Positions 47,742 to 57,569 of a DNA stretch of 64,000 bases are shown here, piece by piece. The position numbers were made by a program, and so were the translations under genes. The stretch covers positions 1 through 64,000 of the forward strand of contig CAJXSD010000011.1 in assembly GCA_913060475.1 (NCBI GenBank), given 5' to 3'. The notes beneath the pieces were generated by a model that saw only the letters and a list, made by a program, of their open reading frames with translations, ran no database searches and had not been told where the DNA came from. The DNA comes from an uncultured Paracoccaceae bacterium (lineage in GTDB: Bacteria > Pseudomonadota > Alphaproteobacteria > Rhodobacterales > Rhodobacteraceae). Position 1 is the stretch's first letter. Every line of letters starts with the position of its first letter.

Positions 47742-49499
47742 TTACGCCCGATCACCCATTTGTGTTGAATACATCGCAGCATAGAGCCCCTGTTGCCCCA
47801 TCAAATCGGCATGTTGGCCCTGCTCTACCACTTGGCCCGCGTCCAACACATAGATCATATCCGCGTTTTCAATGCTCTTTAATTTATGGGTCACAATGAT
47901 TTTGGTCGCCTGTGCTTCGTGATCGAAAAACGCATCGTTGATCAATTTCTCGGTCACGGGGTCCAGCGCAGATGTGGCCTCGTCCAAAATCAGGATCTGA
48001 GCGGATTTCAAAAACGCACGCGCAATCGCGATGCGTTGACGCTGGCCACCTGATAAACCCGATCCCTTGGGGCCCACGGGCTGATCCCCGCGCGTGGTCA
48101 TCAGATCGAAAATCTGCGCCTTGCGCGCGGCGGCATGAATTTCATCGATACTGGCATCAGGGCGCGCATAGGCAATATTATCATAGATCGATTTGTTAAA
48201 TATAACAATATCTTGTGAAACAATATTAATGTTTTCACGCAACCCGGCCAAGGCATAGTCATCAATCCCGATACCGTTATAGCGGATATCACCACCGCTG
48301 CGATCATAGAGCTTGGCCAGCAATGCCAAGACGGTGGTTTTCCCTGACCCCGTCGCGCCCACGATGGCGGTGGTTTTACCAGCCTGAAACTGCATATCAA
48401 CCGCGGTCAGCACCTGCGTTCCATTAGGATAGCTGAAATCCACGGCCTGTAACGCAATGTGCACGCCCTGACCACGATCCAACCACTGGCCCGTTGGGTT
48501 TTGATCCTCGGCCGCCAATGTCAAATACCCCCGGACACTGTCGATCAGAATCAGGTTCGACTGCAACCGGACAAAGAAATTTCCCAGATTTTTCGCCGGA
48601 TCAAACAACATGACCAAACCCAATAAAAACGAAATGATCCCGGCCCCGTCCAGTGCATATTGATCGCTGAGCGCGAAATAGCCACCAACGCCGATGACCA
48701 GCAAATAAAAGGCCGCAGATGCAACATCGATCAAGGGGGCCAAAATGGCGCTGGCTTTCTGCAGGTTCACCGTGAATTTGAACAGATCGTTGACCTCATT
48801 ATTCAGGCGTTGTGTTTCGCTCTCTTCTTGGCGTGTCATTTTGATGGTGCGCATACCGGATGTCATTTCATCAATGCTGCCCATGTAATGACCAAACGCG
48901 TTTTCATAGGACCGCTGCAGCGATTTGATCCGTTGGGATGCGAAATTGATTGCAACCAAAATCATCGGAATAACCACAATCGCAAAGGCAAAGAGCTGGG
49001 GTGATTTATAGATCAAATATCCTGAAACAACGATCACCGTCAGTGCGTCACGCACCGCGTTGACAGTAGATTGCCCCACAAAATCGCCCAAATCACGCGC
49101 CTGATTGGCCAAACGCAGCGACACATCCCCCGCCGTCGAGCGATCAAAAAATTCCTGCCGCACCGTTAGCAGGTGTTTGATCAAATCCAGACGCATCGCC
49201 TGCACCGCACGCCCTGCGATTTTGGCCGATTGTACGGGGATAAAATAACTGCCAAAGGCGCGCACCGCGAAAATGCCCGTGGTCACCGCGCAAATCCACA
49301 CCAATTCCTGCAATTGCCCCTGTTCAAAAATCACCCGCAACCCGCGTTCGGTCAGCGACAAAAATTGCTGATACACAAAGGCTTGGGACAAAATAACAAC
49401 AAAGACCACAGACAAAGCTGCAACATGAGGTTTTAAGTACAGTTTCACGAACCAAGTGAGATTTGATTTGTCTTGCTTGGAAAAGGATCGATTTGCCAT
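47742..49499 (-). CDS. ABC transporter, fused permease and ATPase
   Basis: 585 residues: six-helix transmembrane domain (about 20-310) and nucleotide-binding domain with Walker A GATGSGKTT (381-389), signature LSGGQRQRIAIARAF (482-496) and Walker B ILILDEATSALD. Half-transporter of the MsbA/lipid and multidrug exporter type, working as a homodimer. The cargo cannot be read; the first-helix region with VTTGIFAVRAFGSYFIP and WLDRGQGVHIALQ linker resembles exporters near lipid genes. Confidence 0.9.
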   Translation of the reverse strand: MANRSFSKQDKSNLTWFVKLYLKPHVAALSVVFVVILSQAFVYQQFLSLTERGLRVIFEQGQLQELVWICAVTTGIFAVRAFGSYFIPVQSAKIAGRAVQAMRLDLIKHLLTVRQEFFDRSTAGDVSLRLANQARDLGDFVGQSTVNAVRDALTVIVVSGYLIYKSPQLFAFAIVVIPMILVAINFASQRIKSLQRSYENAFGHYMGSIDEMTSGMRTIKMTRQEESETQRLNNEVNDLFKFTVNLQKASAILAPLIDVASAAFYLLVIGVGGYFALSDQYALDGAGIISFLLGLVMLFDPAKNLGNFFVRLQSNLILIDSVRGYLTLAAEDQNPTGQWLDRGQGVHIALQAVDFSYPNGTQVLTAVDMQFQAGKTTAIVGATGSGKTTVLALLAKLYDRSGGDIRYNGIGIDDYALAGLRENINIVSQDIVIFNKSIYDNIAYARPDASIDEIHAAARKAQIFDLMTTRGDQPVGPKGSGLSGGQRQRIAIARAFLKSAQILILDEATSALDPVTEKLINDAFFDHEAQATKIIVTHKLKSIENADMIYVLDAGQVVEQGQHADLMGQQGLYAAMYSTQMGDRA

Positions 49500-49621
49500 T
49501 GTGCGGCCTATGTAGATTTACGTGCCTTTCGGCTATCGGATTTCTAACCAAAAGGCAATGATCCCCCCACCCACCGCGCGCGCATGCAATCAGGGCTTTC
49601 ATTTTTGTGAAAATATATTAG

Positions 49622-50974
49622 ATGGGCGTCATGGATAATAAATTACATATCATCGGCGGCGGAATGGCCGGATCCGAGGCCGCATGGCAGGCCGCAAATT
49701 TGGGCGTTCAGGTCGTGTTGCACGAAATGCGCCCCAAGGTGGAAACATTTGCCCATCGCACAGACAGCTTGGGCGAAATGGTCTGTTCGAATTCGTTCCG
49801 GTCTGATGACCACGAAAACAACGCGGTTGGATTGTTGCATTGGGAAATGTTGCAGGCCGATGGTTTGATTATGCAAACTGCCCACAAACATCGCCTGCCC
49901 GCCGGCGGGGCCTTGGCCGTGGATCGCGACCCATTTGCGCAATCCGTGACCCAATCGCTGCGCGACCATCCCAATATCGAAATCAGCTTGGACGAAATCA
50001 CCGACCTGCCCAAGGATGGTCACTGGATCGTTGCAACAGGGCCCTTGACGTCCACATCACTGGGACAATCCATCGCGACAGAAACGGGTGCGGACGCTTT
50101 GGCGTTTTTTGATGCAATTGCCCCGATCGTCTATGCCGAAAGCATCGACATGTCACAGGCCTGGCTGCAATCGCGCTATGACAAAGGCGACACCGAAGAA
50201 GAGCGCACCGCCTATATCAATTGCCCCATGACGCGCGACCAGTATGAGGCGTTTATCGATGCGCTGCTCGCGGCAGATAAAACCGAATTTCACGAAGGCG
50301 AGACAGCGGGATATTTCGATGGCTGTCTGCCGATTGAGGTGATGGCCGAGCGCGGGCGCGAAACATTGCGGTTTGGCCCCATGAAACCGGTCGGGTTGAC
50401 CAACCCGCACCGCGACGAAAAACCATACGCCGTGGTGCAGTTGCGCCGCGATAACGCCTTGGGCACGCTGTATAATATCGTTGGGTTCCAAACCAAAATG
50501 AAATACGGCGCGCAAACGGATGTGTTCCGCATGATCCCCGGGCTGCAGGATGCATCCTTTGCCCGGTTGGGCGGCATCCACCGCAATACATTTATCAATT
50601 CCCCCACGCTGCTGGATGAACGTATGCGGCTGAAATCGCGGCCCAATATCCGATTTGCGGGCCAGATCACGGGCGTCGAAGGATATGTCGAAAGTGCCGC
50701 CATGGGATTGCTGGCGGGCCGCTATGCTGCACACGAAATTTTGGGCAGTAATGTTTCAGACATCCCCCAAGACACAGCCATGGGCGCATTGGTTCATCAC
50801 ATCACAGGCGGGGCCGAGGCCAAGACATTTCAGCCCATGAACGTGAATTTCGGCCTATTCCGTCCCATCGAGGGTCTGAAATCCGGTCGCAAGGGCCGCA
50901 AAGACCGATACCGCGCCTATACTGATCGCGCCAAAGCGGCGTTCCAAAACTGGCTGGACCAGCAAAAGGGTTAA
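49622..50974 (+). CDS. trmFO: folate-dependent tRNA (uracil-54-C5)-methyltransferase TrmFO
   Basis: 450 residues. FAD motif [17 protein letters not shown] near residues 8-24, then [26 protein letters not shown] and the C-terminal [25 protein letters not shown]. Makes T54 in tRNA with methylene-tetrahydrofolate and FADH2, instead of the TrmA/SAM route. An ATG nine bases inside is an alternative start; neither has a strong ribosome site. Two bases before gluQRS. Confidence 0.97.
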   Translation: MGVMDNKLHIIGGGMAGSEAAWQAANLGVQVVLHEMRPKVETFAHRTDSLGEMVCSNSFRSDDHENNAVGLLHWEMLQADGLIMQTAHKHRLPAGGALAVDRDPFAQSVTQSLRDHPNIEISLDEITDLPKDGHWIVATGPLTSTSLGQSIATETGADALAFFDAIAPIVYAESIDMSQAWLQSRYDKGDTEEERTAYINCPMTRDQYEAFIDALLAADKTEFHEGETAGYFDGCLPIEVMAERGRETLRFGPMKPVGLTNPHRDEKPYAVVQLRRDNALGTLYNIVGFQTKMKYGAQTDVFRMIPGLQDASFARLGGIHRNTFINSPTLLDERMRLKSRPNIRFAGQITGVEGYVESAAMGLLAGRYAAHEILGSNVSDIPQDTAMGALVHHITGGAEAKTFQPMNVNFGLFRPIEGLKSGRKGRKDRYRAYTDRAKAAFQNWLDQQKG

Positions 50975-50975
50975 G

Positions 50976-51824
50976 ATGCGCACCCGCTTTGCCCCATCGC
51001 CGACCGGTCCGCTGCATTTGGGGCATGCCTATTCCGCGCTGTTGGCCCATGATACGGCCCGCGCCCAAGGCGGATCATTTGTCCTGCGCATCGAGGATCT
51101 GGACCAAAGCCGCGCGCGGCCCGAATGGGAACAGCTGATCTATGATGATCTGGCGTGGCTGGGGATCACATGGGACGGTCCGGTCCTACGTCAATCCGAA
51201 CGCACAGACATCTATGCGACGGCATTGCGCGGCCCTCTGTGCGATCATGTCTTTGCCTGTCACTGCAATCGGCGCGATGTGATGGCGGCCGCGGCCGCGC
51301 CACAGGATGGCGAACCTGCCTTTGGTCCCGATGGGATCATCTATCCCGGGACCTGCGCAGGTCTGCCCGCCGTGGCCCCATCGGATATCCCAACGCAAAA
51401 CATGCGGCTGCGGCTGGACCGGCTGAACCCAGACCTGCGATTGTCATTCCACGAGACCTGTTTTACCGATCACACCCCCGAATTTTCCGTGTCAGAATTT
51501 CAACGCGATATTGGATCGGTTGTTTTGTGGCGACAGCATTACGCCGCCTATCATTTGGCCTGTGTGATCGATGATTACGCGCAAGGCATCACCCACATCA
51601 TTCGCGGGGCCGATTTGTTTGAAAGCACGCAAATCCACGTCCTGCTGCAACATCTGCTAGGCTATGACACGCCCACCTATTGCCACCACCGATTAATCAC
51701 GGACGAAACAGGCAAACGGCTGGCCAAACGCCATGACGCCAAATCCATTCAGGCGTTCCGCGCCCAAGGTGCGACCCCCGCCGATATACGCCATATGGTG
51801 GGCCTGCCCCGCATCAGCACATAA
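50976..51824 (+). CDS. gluQ: glutamyl-Q tRNA(Asp) synthetase
   Basis: 282 residues, the short form of GluRS without anticodon-binding domain. FAPSPTGPLHLGHAYSALLA (HIGH-type), RIEDLDQSRARPEW, the zinc set CHC and YPGTCAGL, and GKRLAKRHDAKS in place of KMSKS. Adds glutamate to queuosine 34 of tRNA-Asp. Cotranscribed with trmFO: both act on tRNA modification. Confidence 0.95.
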   Translation: MRTRFAPSPTGPLHLGHAYSALLAHDTARAQGGSFVLRIEDLDQSRARPEWEQLIYDDLAWLGITWDGPVLRQSERTDIYATALRGPLCDHVFACHCNRRDVMAAAAAPQDGEPAFGPDGIIYPGTCAGLPAVAPSDIPTQNMRLRLDRLNPDLRLSFHETCFTDHTPEFSVSEFQRDIGSVVLWRQHYAAYHLACVIDDYAQGITHIIRGADLFESTQIHVLLQHLLGYDTPTYCHHRLITDETGKRLAKRHDAKSIQAFRAQGATPADIRHMVGLPRIST

Positions 51825-51825
51825 A

Positions 51826-51852
51826 AAAACCGACCCCAAAGGGATCGGTTTT
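51826..51852. terminator. bidirectional terminator between gluQ and DAHP synthase
   Basis: AAAACCGACCCC-AAA-GGGATCGGTTTT stem-loop (one C-A mismatch), Ts on both strands, two bases after the gluQ stop and 21 before the converging aroG-type stop. Confidence 0.85.
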
Positions 51853-51873
51853 CTGCAATTATGATATGCGCCG

Positions 51874-53244
51874 TTATTGCGCCGCAATCGCCGCATTAGT
51901 ACCCCGACGTTTGACCAATTCTTCGGCAACCAAAAACGCCAATTCCAAAGACTGTGACGCATTCAGACGTGGGTCGCAGGCCGTGTGATAGCGCGATGAC
52001 AGATCTTCGTCGGATACGGCAACCATACCGCCGGTGCATTCTGTCACATCCTGGCCCGTCATTTCGAAATGCACACCACCGGGAACCGTGCCCTCGGCCT
52101 GATGAATTTCGAAAAATTCGCGCACTTCGCGCAGAACGCTGTCAAAGGGACGTGTTTTATAGCCCGTGGATGATTTGATCGTGTTGCCGTGCATTGGATC
52201 ACATGACCAAACAACATTTGCACCGTGTTCCTGCACGGCCTTGACCAAACGGGGCAGATGATCGCCCACAGACCCTGCACCGAAACGTGCGATCAGGGTC
52301 AAACGCCCTGCTTCGTTTTCAGGGTTCAATTTGTCAATCAACACCTTCAGATCATCGGCGGTTGTGGTCGGGCCACATTTCAACCCGATCGGGTTCAACA
52401 CACCCCGACAGAATTCAACATGTGCCCCGTCGGGCTGACGGGTACGGTCACCGATCCAGATCATATGACCTGATCCGGCCAACCATTTGCCAGATGTCGA
52501 ATCTTGGCGGGTCAATGCCTCTTCGTATTCCAACAACAGACCTTCGTGGCTGGTGAAAAATTCTACGGTGCGCAATTCGTGCGCCACCTTGCTGTCCAGT
52601 CCGGCCGCTTTCATGAAATCCAACGCGTCGCTGATGCGTTCAGCCATTTGGCTGTAACGTGACGCTTTTTCGCCTTCGATGAACCCCAGGGTCCAGCTGT
52701 GAACCTGATGCACATCTGCATATCCGCCGGTCGAAAACGCACGCAGCAAATTCAGCGTCGCCGCCGCCTGAGTGTAGGCCTGCAACATTTTTTGCGGATC
52801 TGGGATGCGCGCCTGGGACGTGAAATCCAGTTCATTGATGATATCACCGCGATAGCTGGGCAGTTCAACGCCATTCACCGTTTCCGTGGGCGCGGACCGT
52901 GGTTTTGCAAATTGGCCGGCCATGCGACCGATTTTGACCACGGGCACCTTGGCGCCATAGGTCAGAACCATCGCCATTTGCAACATCACCTTGAACGTGT
53001 CGCGAATGCCGTCTGCGGAAAACTGTGCAAAACTTTCGGCGCAATCGCCGCCCTGCAACACAAACGCATCGCCGCGTGATGCAGCTGCCAGTTTGGATTT
53101 CAGGCTGCGCGCCTCGCCTGCAAAAACAAGCGGCGGATAGTTCGACAGCTGACTTTCGACTGCGTTCAGCGCCCCCTGATCCGTATAATCAGGCATCTGA
53201 ACCCGTGGCTTGTTACGCCAGTTGGATTTTTGCCAATCACTCAT
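51874..53244 (-). CDS. class II 3-deoxy-7-phosphoheptulonate (DAHP) synthase
   Basis: 456 residues, plant-type class [73 protein letters not shown] and [11 protein letters not shown] carry the metal and phosphoenolpyruvate ligands. First step of the shikimate pathway. Monocistronic, divergent from the GlxA-type regulator with a 160-base intergenic region. Confidence 0.97.
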   Translation of the reverse strand: MSDWQKSNWRNKPRVQMPDYTDQGALNAVESQLSNYPPLVFAGEARSLKSKLAAASRGDAFVLQGGDCAESFAQFSADGIRDTFKVMLQMAMVLTYGAKVPVVKIGRMAGQFAKPRSAPTETVNGVELPSYRGDIINELDFTSQARIPDPQKMLQAYTQAAATLNLLRAFSTGGYADVHQVHSWTLGFIEGEKASRYSQMAERISDALDFMKAAGLDSKVAHELRTVEFFTSHEGLLLEYEEALTRQDSTSGKWLAGSGHMIWIGDRTRQPDGAHVEFCRGVLNPIGLKCGPTTTADDLKVLIDKLNPENEAGRLTLIARFGAGSVGDHLPRLVKAVQEHGANVVWSCDPMHGNTIKSSTGYKTRPFDSVLREVREFFEIHQAEGTVPGGVHFEMTGQDVTECTGGMVAVSDEDLSSRYHTACDPRLNASQSLELAFLVAEELVKRRGTNAAIAAQ

Positions 53245-53404
53245 TTTTGCCTCTCCTAGTTAGCGATACCAGTCGGGTTATATACGCATGTATCCAAAAG
53301 GACCAGACCGTTATTTTGCGACATGACTTGACGGTACTGGTAAGTTTGCGCCATCTGCTTTATCCTACCCCACCAGAAAGCTGAGCCAAGCGATACAGGA
53401 TCAC

Positions 53405-54409
53405 ATGAAAGCCAACCGCCAGATCATTCCCGTCGACACCCATAACAAAGACCCAAAGCGCTTTGTTTTCGTTTTGATGGACAATTTTACCCTATTATCC
53501 TTTGCATCGGCACTGGATGCATTGCGCATTGCGAACCGTATGTCGGGGCAGGAATTGTACCGTTGGTCGTTTCTGGGCGAAGGGGGGGAATCAGTTTCGT
53601 GCTCGGCAGGAACTGTGTTCAAACTAGACGATGACCTGTGCGAATTAAAACGTGACGATACAATCATTTTGTGCGGCGGCATGGATATCCAGCGCGCGAC
53701 AACCAAAAAACTGTTAAACTGGATCCGTCGCGAAGCACGCCGTGGATTGACCATCGGTGGCCTGTGCACCGCCGCCTATCCCATGGCCAAAGCAGGGCTG
53801 TTGGATGGCAAACGCGCCACCATCCATTGGGAAAACCAAGACAGCTTTGCCGAAGAATTCCTAGAGGTGGATTTAACGAAATCAGTATTCGTTACCGATG
53901 GCGCGCGCCTGACCACCGCGGGCGGCACATCGTCGATTGATTTGATGTTGAAAATCATCGCGGATGACCACGGCGAAGAATTGGCCAATGCGGTCGCAGA
54001 CCAAATGATTTACAGTTCAATCCGCACCGACCAAGACACCCAACGCCTGTCGGTTCCGACGCGCATCGGTGTGCGGCACCCCAAGTTAAGCCAAGTGATC
54101 CAGATGATGGAAAAAAACATCGAGGATCCCATTAGCCCCGCCACCTTGGCCAAAGAGGTGTCGATGTCCACCCGTCAGTTGGAACGCCTGTTCCGCCGGT
54201 ACCTAAATCGCAGCCCGAAACGGTATTACATGGAATTACGCCTGCAAAAGGCGCGTAACCTGTTGATGCAAACGGATATGAGTGTGATTAACGTGGCCCT
54301 TGCCTGCGGGTTTGCATCGCCATCCCATTTTTCAAAATGCTACCGCGCGCATTACGCAACCACCCCCTATCGCGAACGGGGCAGTCAGGCGACACGGCTG
54401 TCGATTTAA
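53405..54409 (+). CDS. GlxA family AraC-type regulator with DJ-1/PfpI-like domain
   Basis: 334 residues: GATase1/PfpI-like domain at about 18-190 (FVFVLMDNFTLLSFASALDALRIAN, IGGLCTAAYPMAKAGLLDGKRATIHWEN) and C-terminal AraC double helix-turn-helix (ISPATLAKEVSMSTRQLERLFRRYL ... SVINVALACGFASPSHFSKCYRAHY). The cysteine in GGLCTAAYP is kept. Regulators of this type include GbdR and ArgR of amine/amino-acid catabolism. It precedes the ABC amino-acid transporter by 333 bases, so may control it. Confidence 0.9.
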   Translation: MKANRQIIPVDTHNKDPKRFVFVLMDNFTLLSFASALDALRIANRMSGQELYRWSFLGEGGESVSCSAGTVFKLDDDLCELKRDDTIILCGGMDIQRATTKKLLNWIRREARRGLTIGGLCTAAYPMAKAGLLDGKRATIHWENQDSFAEEFLEVDLTKSVFVTDGARLTTAGGTSSIDLMLKIIADDHGEELANAVADQMIYSSIRTDQDTQRLSVPTRIGVRHPKLSQVIQMMEKNIEDPISPATLAKEVSMSTRQLERLFRRYLNRSPKRYYMELRLQKARNLLMQTDMSVINVALACGFASPSHFSKCYRAHYATTPYRERGSQATRLSI

Positions 54410-54543
54410 CGCGACAGCCGGACAAACCGGCCCGCGCGGGCGGCCGCACGATTCTGAAAACCAACAAAATTCCAAGGCACGCCCTGCGCATTGATCCAGC
54501 GCGGTTTGAAACGATTGCAGACCTGTCGAACACTTTGCGCCAT
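54406..54543 (-). CDS. possible small basic protein, 45 residues
   Basis: Starts at an ATG after GGGGTGG, ends with TAA overlapping the GlxA-type stop by four bases, tail to tail. Sequence MAQSVRQVCNRFKPRWINAQ then PWNFVGFQNRAAARAGRF is basic and has native-looking codon choice (GC-rich third positions). No family recognised; could be chance. It fills part of the otherwise long gap before the transporter operon. Confidence 0.3.
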   Translation of the reverse strand: MAQSVRQVCNRFKPRWINAQGVPWNFVGFQNRAAARAGRFVRLSR

Positions 54544-54742
54544 AATACCACCCCGCGACAATTTTATAACACTCTGAAATAACGTCATTTTCTCTAGATT
54601 TTTGACCATTTTTTCGATTGGACTGGTCTTGGAATCTGATCTATTTCCCCTGCGTAAAGCGATCGCAAATTGGCCTTTTCTTTTATGTTTGTGGCCTTTA
54701 TTCTAAGCATCGAGTTTTACAAAACTTTTGGGAGAGAAAACT
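54410..54742. other. 333-base gap upstream of the transporter operon
   Basis: After the GlxA-type gene. It holds a GC-rich inverted repeat GGCCCGCGCGGGC-like hairpin (around 54429-54445) and the small minus-strand ORF 54406-54543. The 3' 150 bases are AT-rich (T-runs near 54605, 54675) and must contain the promoter of the binding protein gene, but no confident -35/-10 pair is seen. GGGAGAG lies seven bases before the ATG at 54743. Confidence 0.5.
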
Positions 54743-55930
54743 ATGAAAAAGTTGCTGACAGCGACAGCTGCATCCGCATTACTGGCGGCATCCGCAGTTG
54801 CGGCCGAGGACGTAAAAATCGGTGTGATCTTGGGCTTTACCGGTCCATTGGAATCCATCACACCAATGATGGCAGCCGGCGCTGAAATGGCGATGGCTGA
54901 GGTGACCGCATCTGGCAAATTGCTGGACGGTTCCACTGTCACACCTGTGCGTGCAGACAGCACATGTATCGACGCTGCCGCAGCGACCGCAGCCGCTGAA
55001 CGTTTGATCACATCTGACAACGTCAACGCCATCATGGGTGCCGACTGTTCAGGTGTAACAGGTGCGATTTTGCAAAACGTCGCGCGCGCGAATGGCGTTG
55101 TGATGGTATCGCCATCGGCAACATCGCCCGCATTGTCAACAGCCGAAGATGACGGCCTGTTTTTCCGCACAGCCCCATCAGACGCACGTCAGGGCGTTGT
55201 GATGACAGATGTGATCATGGAACGCGGCATCAAAACTGTTGCGCTGACATACACGAACAACGACTACGGCAAAGGTTTGGCTGACAGCTTCCAAGCGGCA
55301 TTCGAAGCGGCTGGCGGCACAGTAACCATTTCTGCAGCACACGAAGACGGCAAAGCTGACTACTCAGCCGAAGTGGGCGCATTGGCATCAGCCGGTGGAG
55401 AAGTGTTGGTTGTTGCAGGCTACACCGACCAAGGTGGTAAAGGCATCATCCAAGCATCCTTGGACACAGGCGCCTTTGACACATTCGTATTGCCAGACGG
55501 CATGGTTGGTCAGGAATTGGTTGACACAATCGGTTCCGATCTGGACGGATCATTCGGTCAGTACCCAGGTACAGACAGCAAAGGGTCAGAAGTGTTCCAA
55601 GGCCTAGCCGCAGCAGCTGGTTTCGATGGCACATCCGCCTTTGCACCCGAAAGCTATGACGCAGCCGCATTGATCATGTTGGCGATGCAAGCTGCAGGAT
55701 CCACAAACTCGGCCGATTTTGCAGGCAAGATCATGGATCTGGCGAACGCACCTGGCGAACCCATCCTGCCAGGTGAATTGGGCAAAGCATTGGATCTGAT
55801 CGCAGCCGGTCAGGACATCGACTATGTTGGTGCAACTGCTGTTGAATTGATCGGACCAGGTGAATCTGCCGGTAACTATCGCGAAATCGAAATCGGTGGT
55901 GGCGCGATCAACACCGTTCGTTTCCGTTAA
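54743..55930 (+). CDS. branched-chain-amino-acid-type ABC transporter binding protein
   Basis: 395 residues from the ATG at 54743 with GGGAGAG before it. Signal peptide MKKLLTATAASALLAASAVA, then the type I periplasmic binding fold (VKIGVILGFTGPLESITPMM ... ALTYTNNDYGKGLADSFQAAFEAAGG ... FAPESYDAAALIMLAMQAAG), the LivK/HAAT family. The codon use is more regular than that of neighbours (many GCA/GGC), a sign of high expression. The ligand may be an amino acid or an amide. Separated from the ATPase genes by a strong hairpin. Confidence 0.92.
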   Translation: MKKLLTATAASALLAASAVAAEDVKIGVILGFTGPLESITPMMAAGAEMAMAEVTASGKLLDGSTVTPVRADSTCIDAAAATAAAERLITSDNVNAIMGADCSGVTGAILQNVARANGVVMVSPSATSPALSTAEDDGLFFRTAPSDARQGVVMTDVIMERGIKTVALTYTNNDYGKGLADSFQAAFEAAGGTVTISAAHEDGKADYSAEVGALASAGGEVLVVAGYTDQGGKGIIQASLDTGAFDTFVLPDGMVGQELVDTIGSDLDGSFGQYPGTDSKGSEVFQGLAAAAGFDGTSAFAPESYDAAALIMLAMQAAGSTNSADFAGKIMDLANAPGEPILPGELGKALDLIAAGQDIDYVGATAVELIGPGESAGNYREIEIGGGAINTVRFR

Positions 55931-55954
55931 TTACCGCAAACGTTTGACATCGTG

Positions 55955-55976
55955 CAGCCCGGCGATTGCCGGGCTG
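55955..55976 (+). terminator. attenuating hairpin between binding protein and ATPase genes
   Basis: Stem CAGCCCGGC-GATT-GCCGGGCTG, followed by only TTTC. Nine-pair GC-rich stem 25 bases after the binding protein stop; likely stabilises its message or stops most transcripts so the binding protein is made in excess. Confidence 0.7.
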
Positions 55977-56007
55977 TTTCGTTACAAGATTGGGAAAGGA
56001 TGCAACC

Positions 56008-56790
56008 GTGATCAAGGTTGAAAACCTTCATAAACATTTTGGCGGGTTCCATGCGGTCGACGGGGCAACACTGGAAATCGAACAGGGGTCAATCACGGGT
56101 CTGATCGGACCGAACGGCGCGGGCAAAACAACGCTGTTTAACGTGATCGCGGGCGTGCTAACCCCGACATCCGGACGCGTGACGATGGCCGGCGAGGATA
56201 TCACAGGCCTGCCACCGCATGAATTGTTCCACAAAGGGTTGTTGCGCACATTCCAGATCGCCCATGAATTCCATTCCATGTCGTGCCGCGAAAACCTGAT
56301 GATGGTTCCGGGCGATCAAATTGGCGAACGTCTGTGGGATACATGGTTTGGCCGCAAACGCATTGCCGACCAGGAACGGGCATTGCGCGCCAAGGCGGAC
56401 GAGGTATTGGAATTTCTGACCATCACGCATTTGGCCGACCACAAAGCGGGTCAGGTCTCGGGCGGGCAGAAAAAATTGCTAGAGCTGGGGCGCACCATGA
56501 TGGTTGACGCCAAAATCGTGTTTCTGGACGAAGTGGGCGCAGGTGTAAACCGCACCCTGTTGAATACCATCGGTGACGCGATCATCCGTCTAAACCAAGA
56601 CCGAGGATATACATTCGTCGTGATCGAACATGACATGGATTTCATCGGGCGCCTATGCGACCCCGTCATCTGTATGGCCGAGGGCAAAGTATTGGCCCAA
56701 GGGACTCTGGATGAAATCAAGGCCAATGAACAGGTGATCGAAGCCTATCTGGGAACCGGTCTGAAAAACAAAGATATGCTAGAGGCATAA
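56008..56790 (+). CDS. ABC transporter ATPase LivG-like
   Basis: 260 residues from a GTG at 56008, preceded by AAAGGA; sequence MIKVENLHKHFGGFHAVDGA starts cleanly there, and the longer frame begins inside the hairpin. Walker A GPNGAGKTTLFN, LivG-type insert (LRTFQIAHEFHSMSCRENLM), signature VSGGQKKLLELGR and Walker B IVFLDEVGAGVNRTLL. The usual DEPxAG is DEVGAG here; the catalytic Glu is kept. Pairs with the LivF-like ATPase. Confidence 0.9.
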   Translation: MIKVENLHKHFGGFHAVDGATLEIEQGSITGLIGPNGAGKTTLFNVIAGVLTPTSGRVTMAGEDITGLPPHELFHKGLLRTFQIAHEFHSMSCRENLMMVPGDQIGERLWDTWFGRKRIADQERALRAKADEVLEFLTITHLADHKAGQVSGGQKKLLELGRTMMVDAKIVFLDEVGAGVNRTLLNTIGDAIIRLNQDRGYTFVVIEHDMDFIGRLCDPVICMAEGKVLAQGTLDEIKANEQVIEAYLGTGLKNKDMLEA

Positions 56791-56792
56791 CC

Positions 56793-56832
56793 GGGTGCGT
56801 CTATGCACCCTGCCCTGCGTCTTTTACGCAGG
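56793..56832 (+). repeat. two hairpins in the ATPase-ATPase intercistronic gap
   Basis: GGGTGC-GTCTAT-GCACCC (56793-56810) and CCTGCG-TCTTTTA-CGCAGG (56814-56832) lie between the two ATPase genes. They are likely mRNA-stability or expression-balancing structures rather than terminators, since no T run follows. Confidence 0.6.
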
Positions 56833-56851
56833 TATGTGAAAGGAAAATTCA

Positions 56852-57565
56852 ATGTCAGAGCCATTTTTGATTGGCGATTGCATGACCGGCGGCTATGGAA
56901 ATGGCCCCGATATTTTGCATGGCTGTACCATTGCCGTGGACAAAGGTGAAATTGCTGTGATTGTGGGCCCGAATGGGGCCGGAAAATCCACGGCGATGAA
57001 GGCCGTTTTTGGAATGTTAAATGTGCGCGACGGGTCCGTGCGACTGGATGGCGAAGATATCACCAGCCTTTCGCCACAAAATCGCGTGGTCAAAGGGATG
57101 GGCTTTGTTCCACAAACCAATAATATCTTTGCCTCGATGACCGTCGAAGAAAATTTGGAAATGGGCGCGTTTATTCGCAATGATGATATTCGCCAGACCA
57201 TGGAACAGGTCTATGATTTGTTTCCAATTCTACGCGACAAACGCAATCAACCGGCCGGCGAATTGTCTGGGGGCCAACGCCAACAGGTGGCCGTTGGCCG
57301 CGCGTTGATGACCCAGCCCAAGGTTTTGATGCTGGACGAACCCACCGCTGGTGTCAGCCCGATCGTTATGGACGAATTGTTTGACCGAATCATCGAGGTG
57401 GCGCGCACAGGCATTCCCATTTTGATGGTGGAACAAAACGCCCGCCAAGCGCTGGAAATTGCGGACAAAGGGTATGTTCTGGTCCAAGGGGCCAATGCCC
57501 ATACGGGCAGCGGCAAAGATCTGTTGGCAGACCCCGAAGTCCGCCGTTCATTCTTAGGAGGATAA
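56852..57565 (+). CDS. ABC transporter ATPase LivF-like
   Basis: 237 residues, standard length. Walker A GPNGAGKSTAMKAVFG, VPQTNNIFASMTVEENLEMGAF, signature LSGGQRQQVAVGRALM and Walker B VLMLDEPTAGVSPIVMDELF. Shine-Dalgarno AAAGGAAAA eight bases before the ATG. Four bases before livH-type permease gene. Confidence 0.95.
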   Translation: MSEPFLIGDCMTGGYGNGPDILHGCTIAVDKGEIAVIVGPNGAGKSTAMKAVFGMLNVRDGSVRLDGEDITSLSPQNRVVKGMGFVPQTNNIFASMTVEENLEMGAFIRNDDIRQTMEQVYDLFPILRDKRNQPAGELSGGQRQQVAVGRALMTQPKVLMLDEPTAGVSPIVMDELFDRIIEVARTGIPILMVEQNARQALEIADKGYVLVQGANAHTGSGKDLLADPEVRRSFLGG

Positions 57566-57569
57566 GGGG

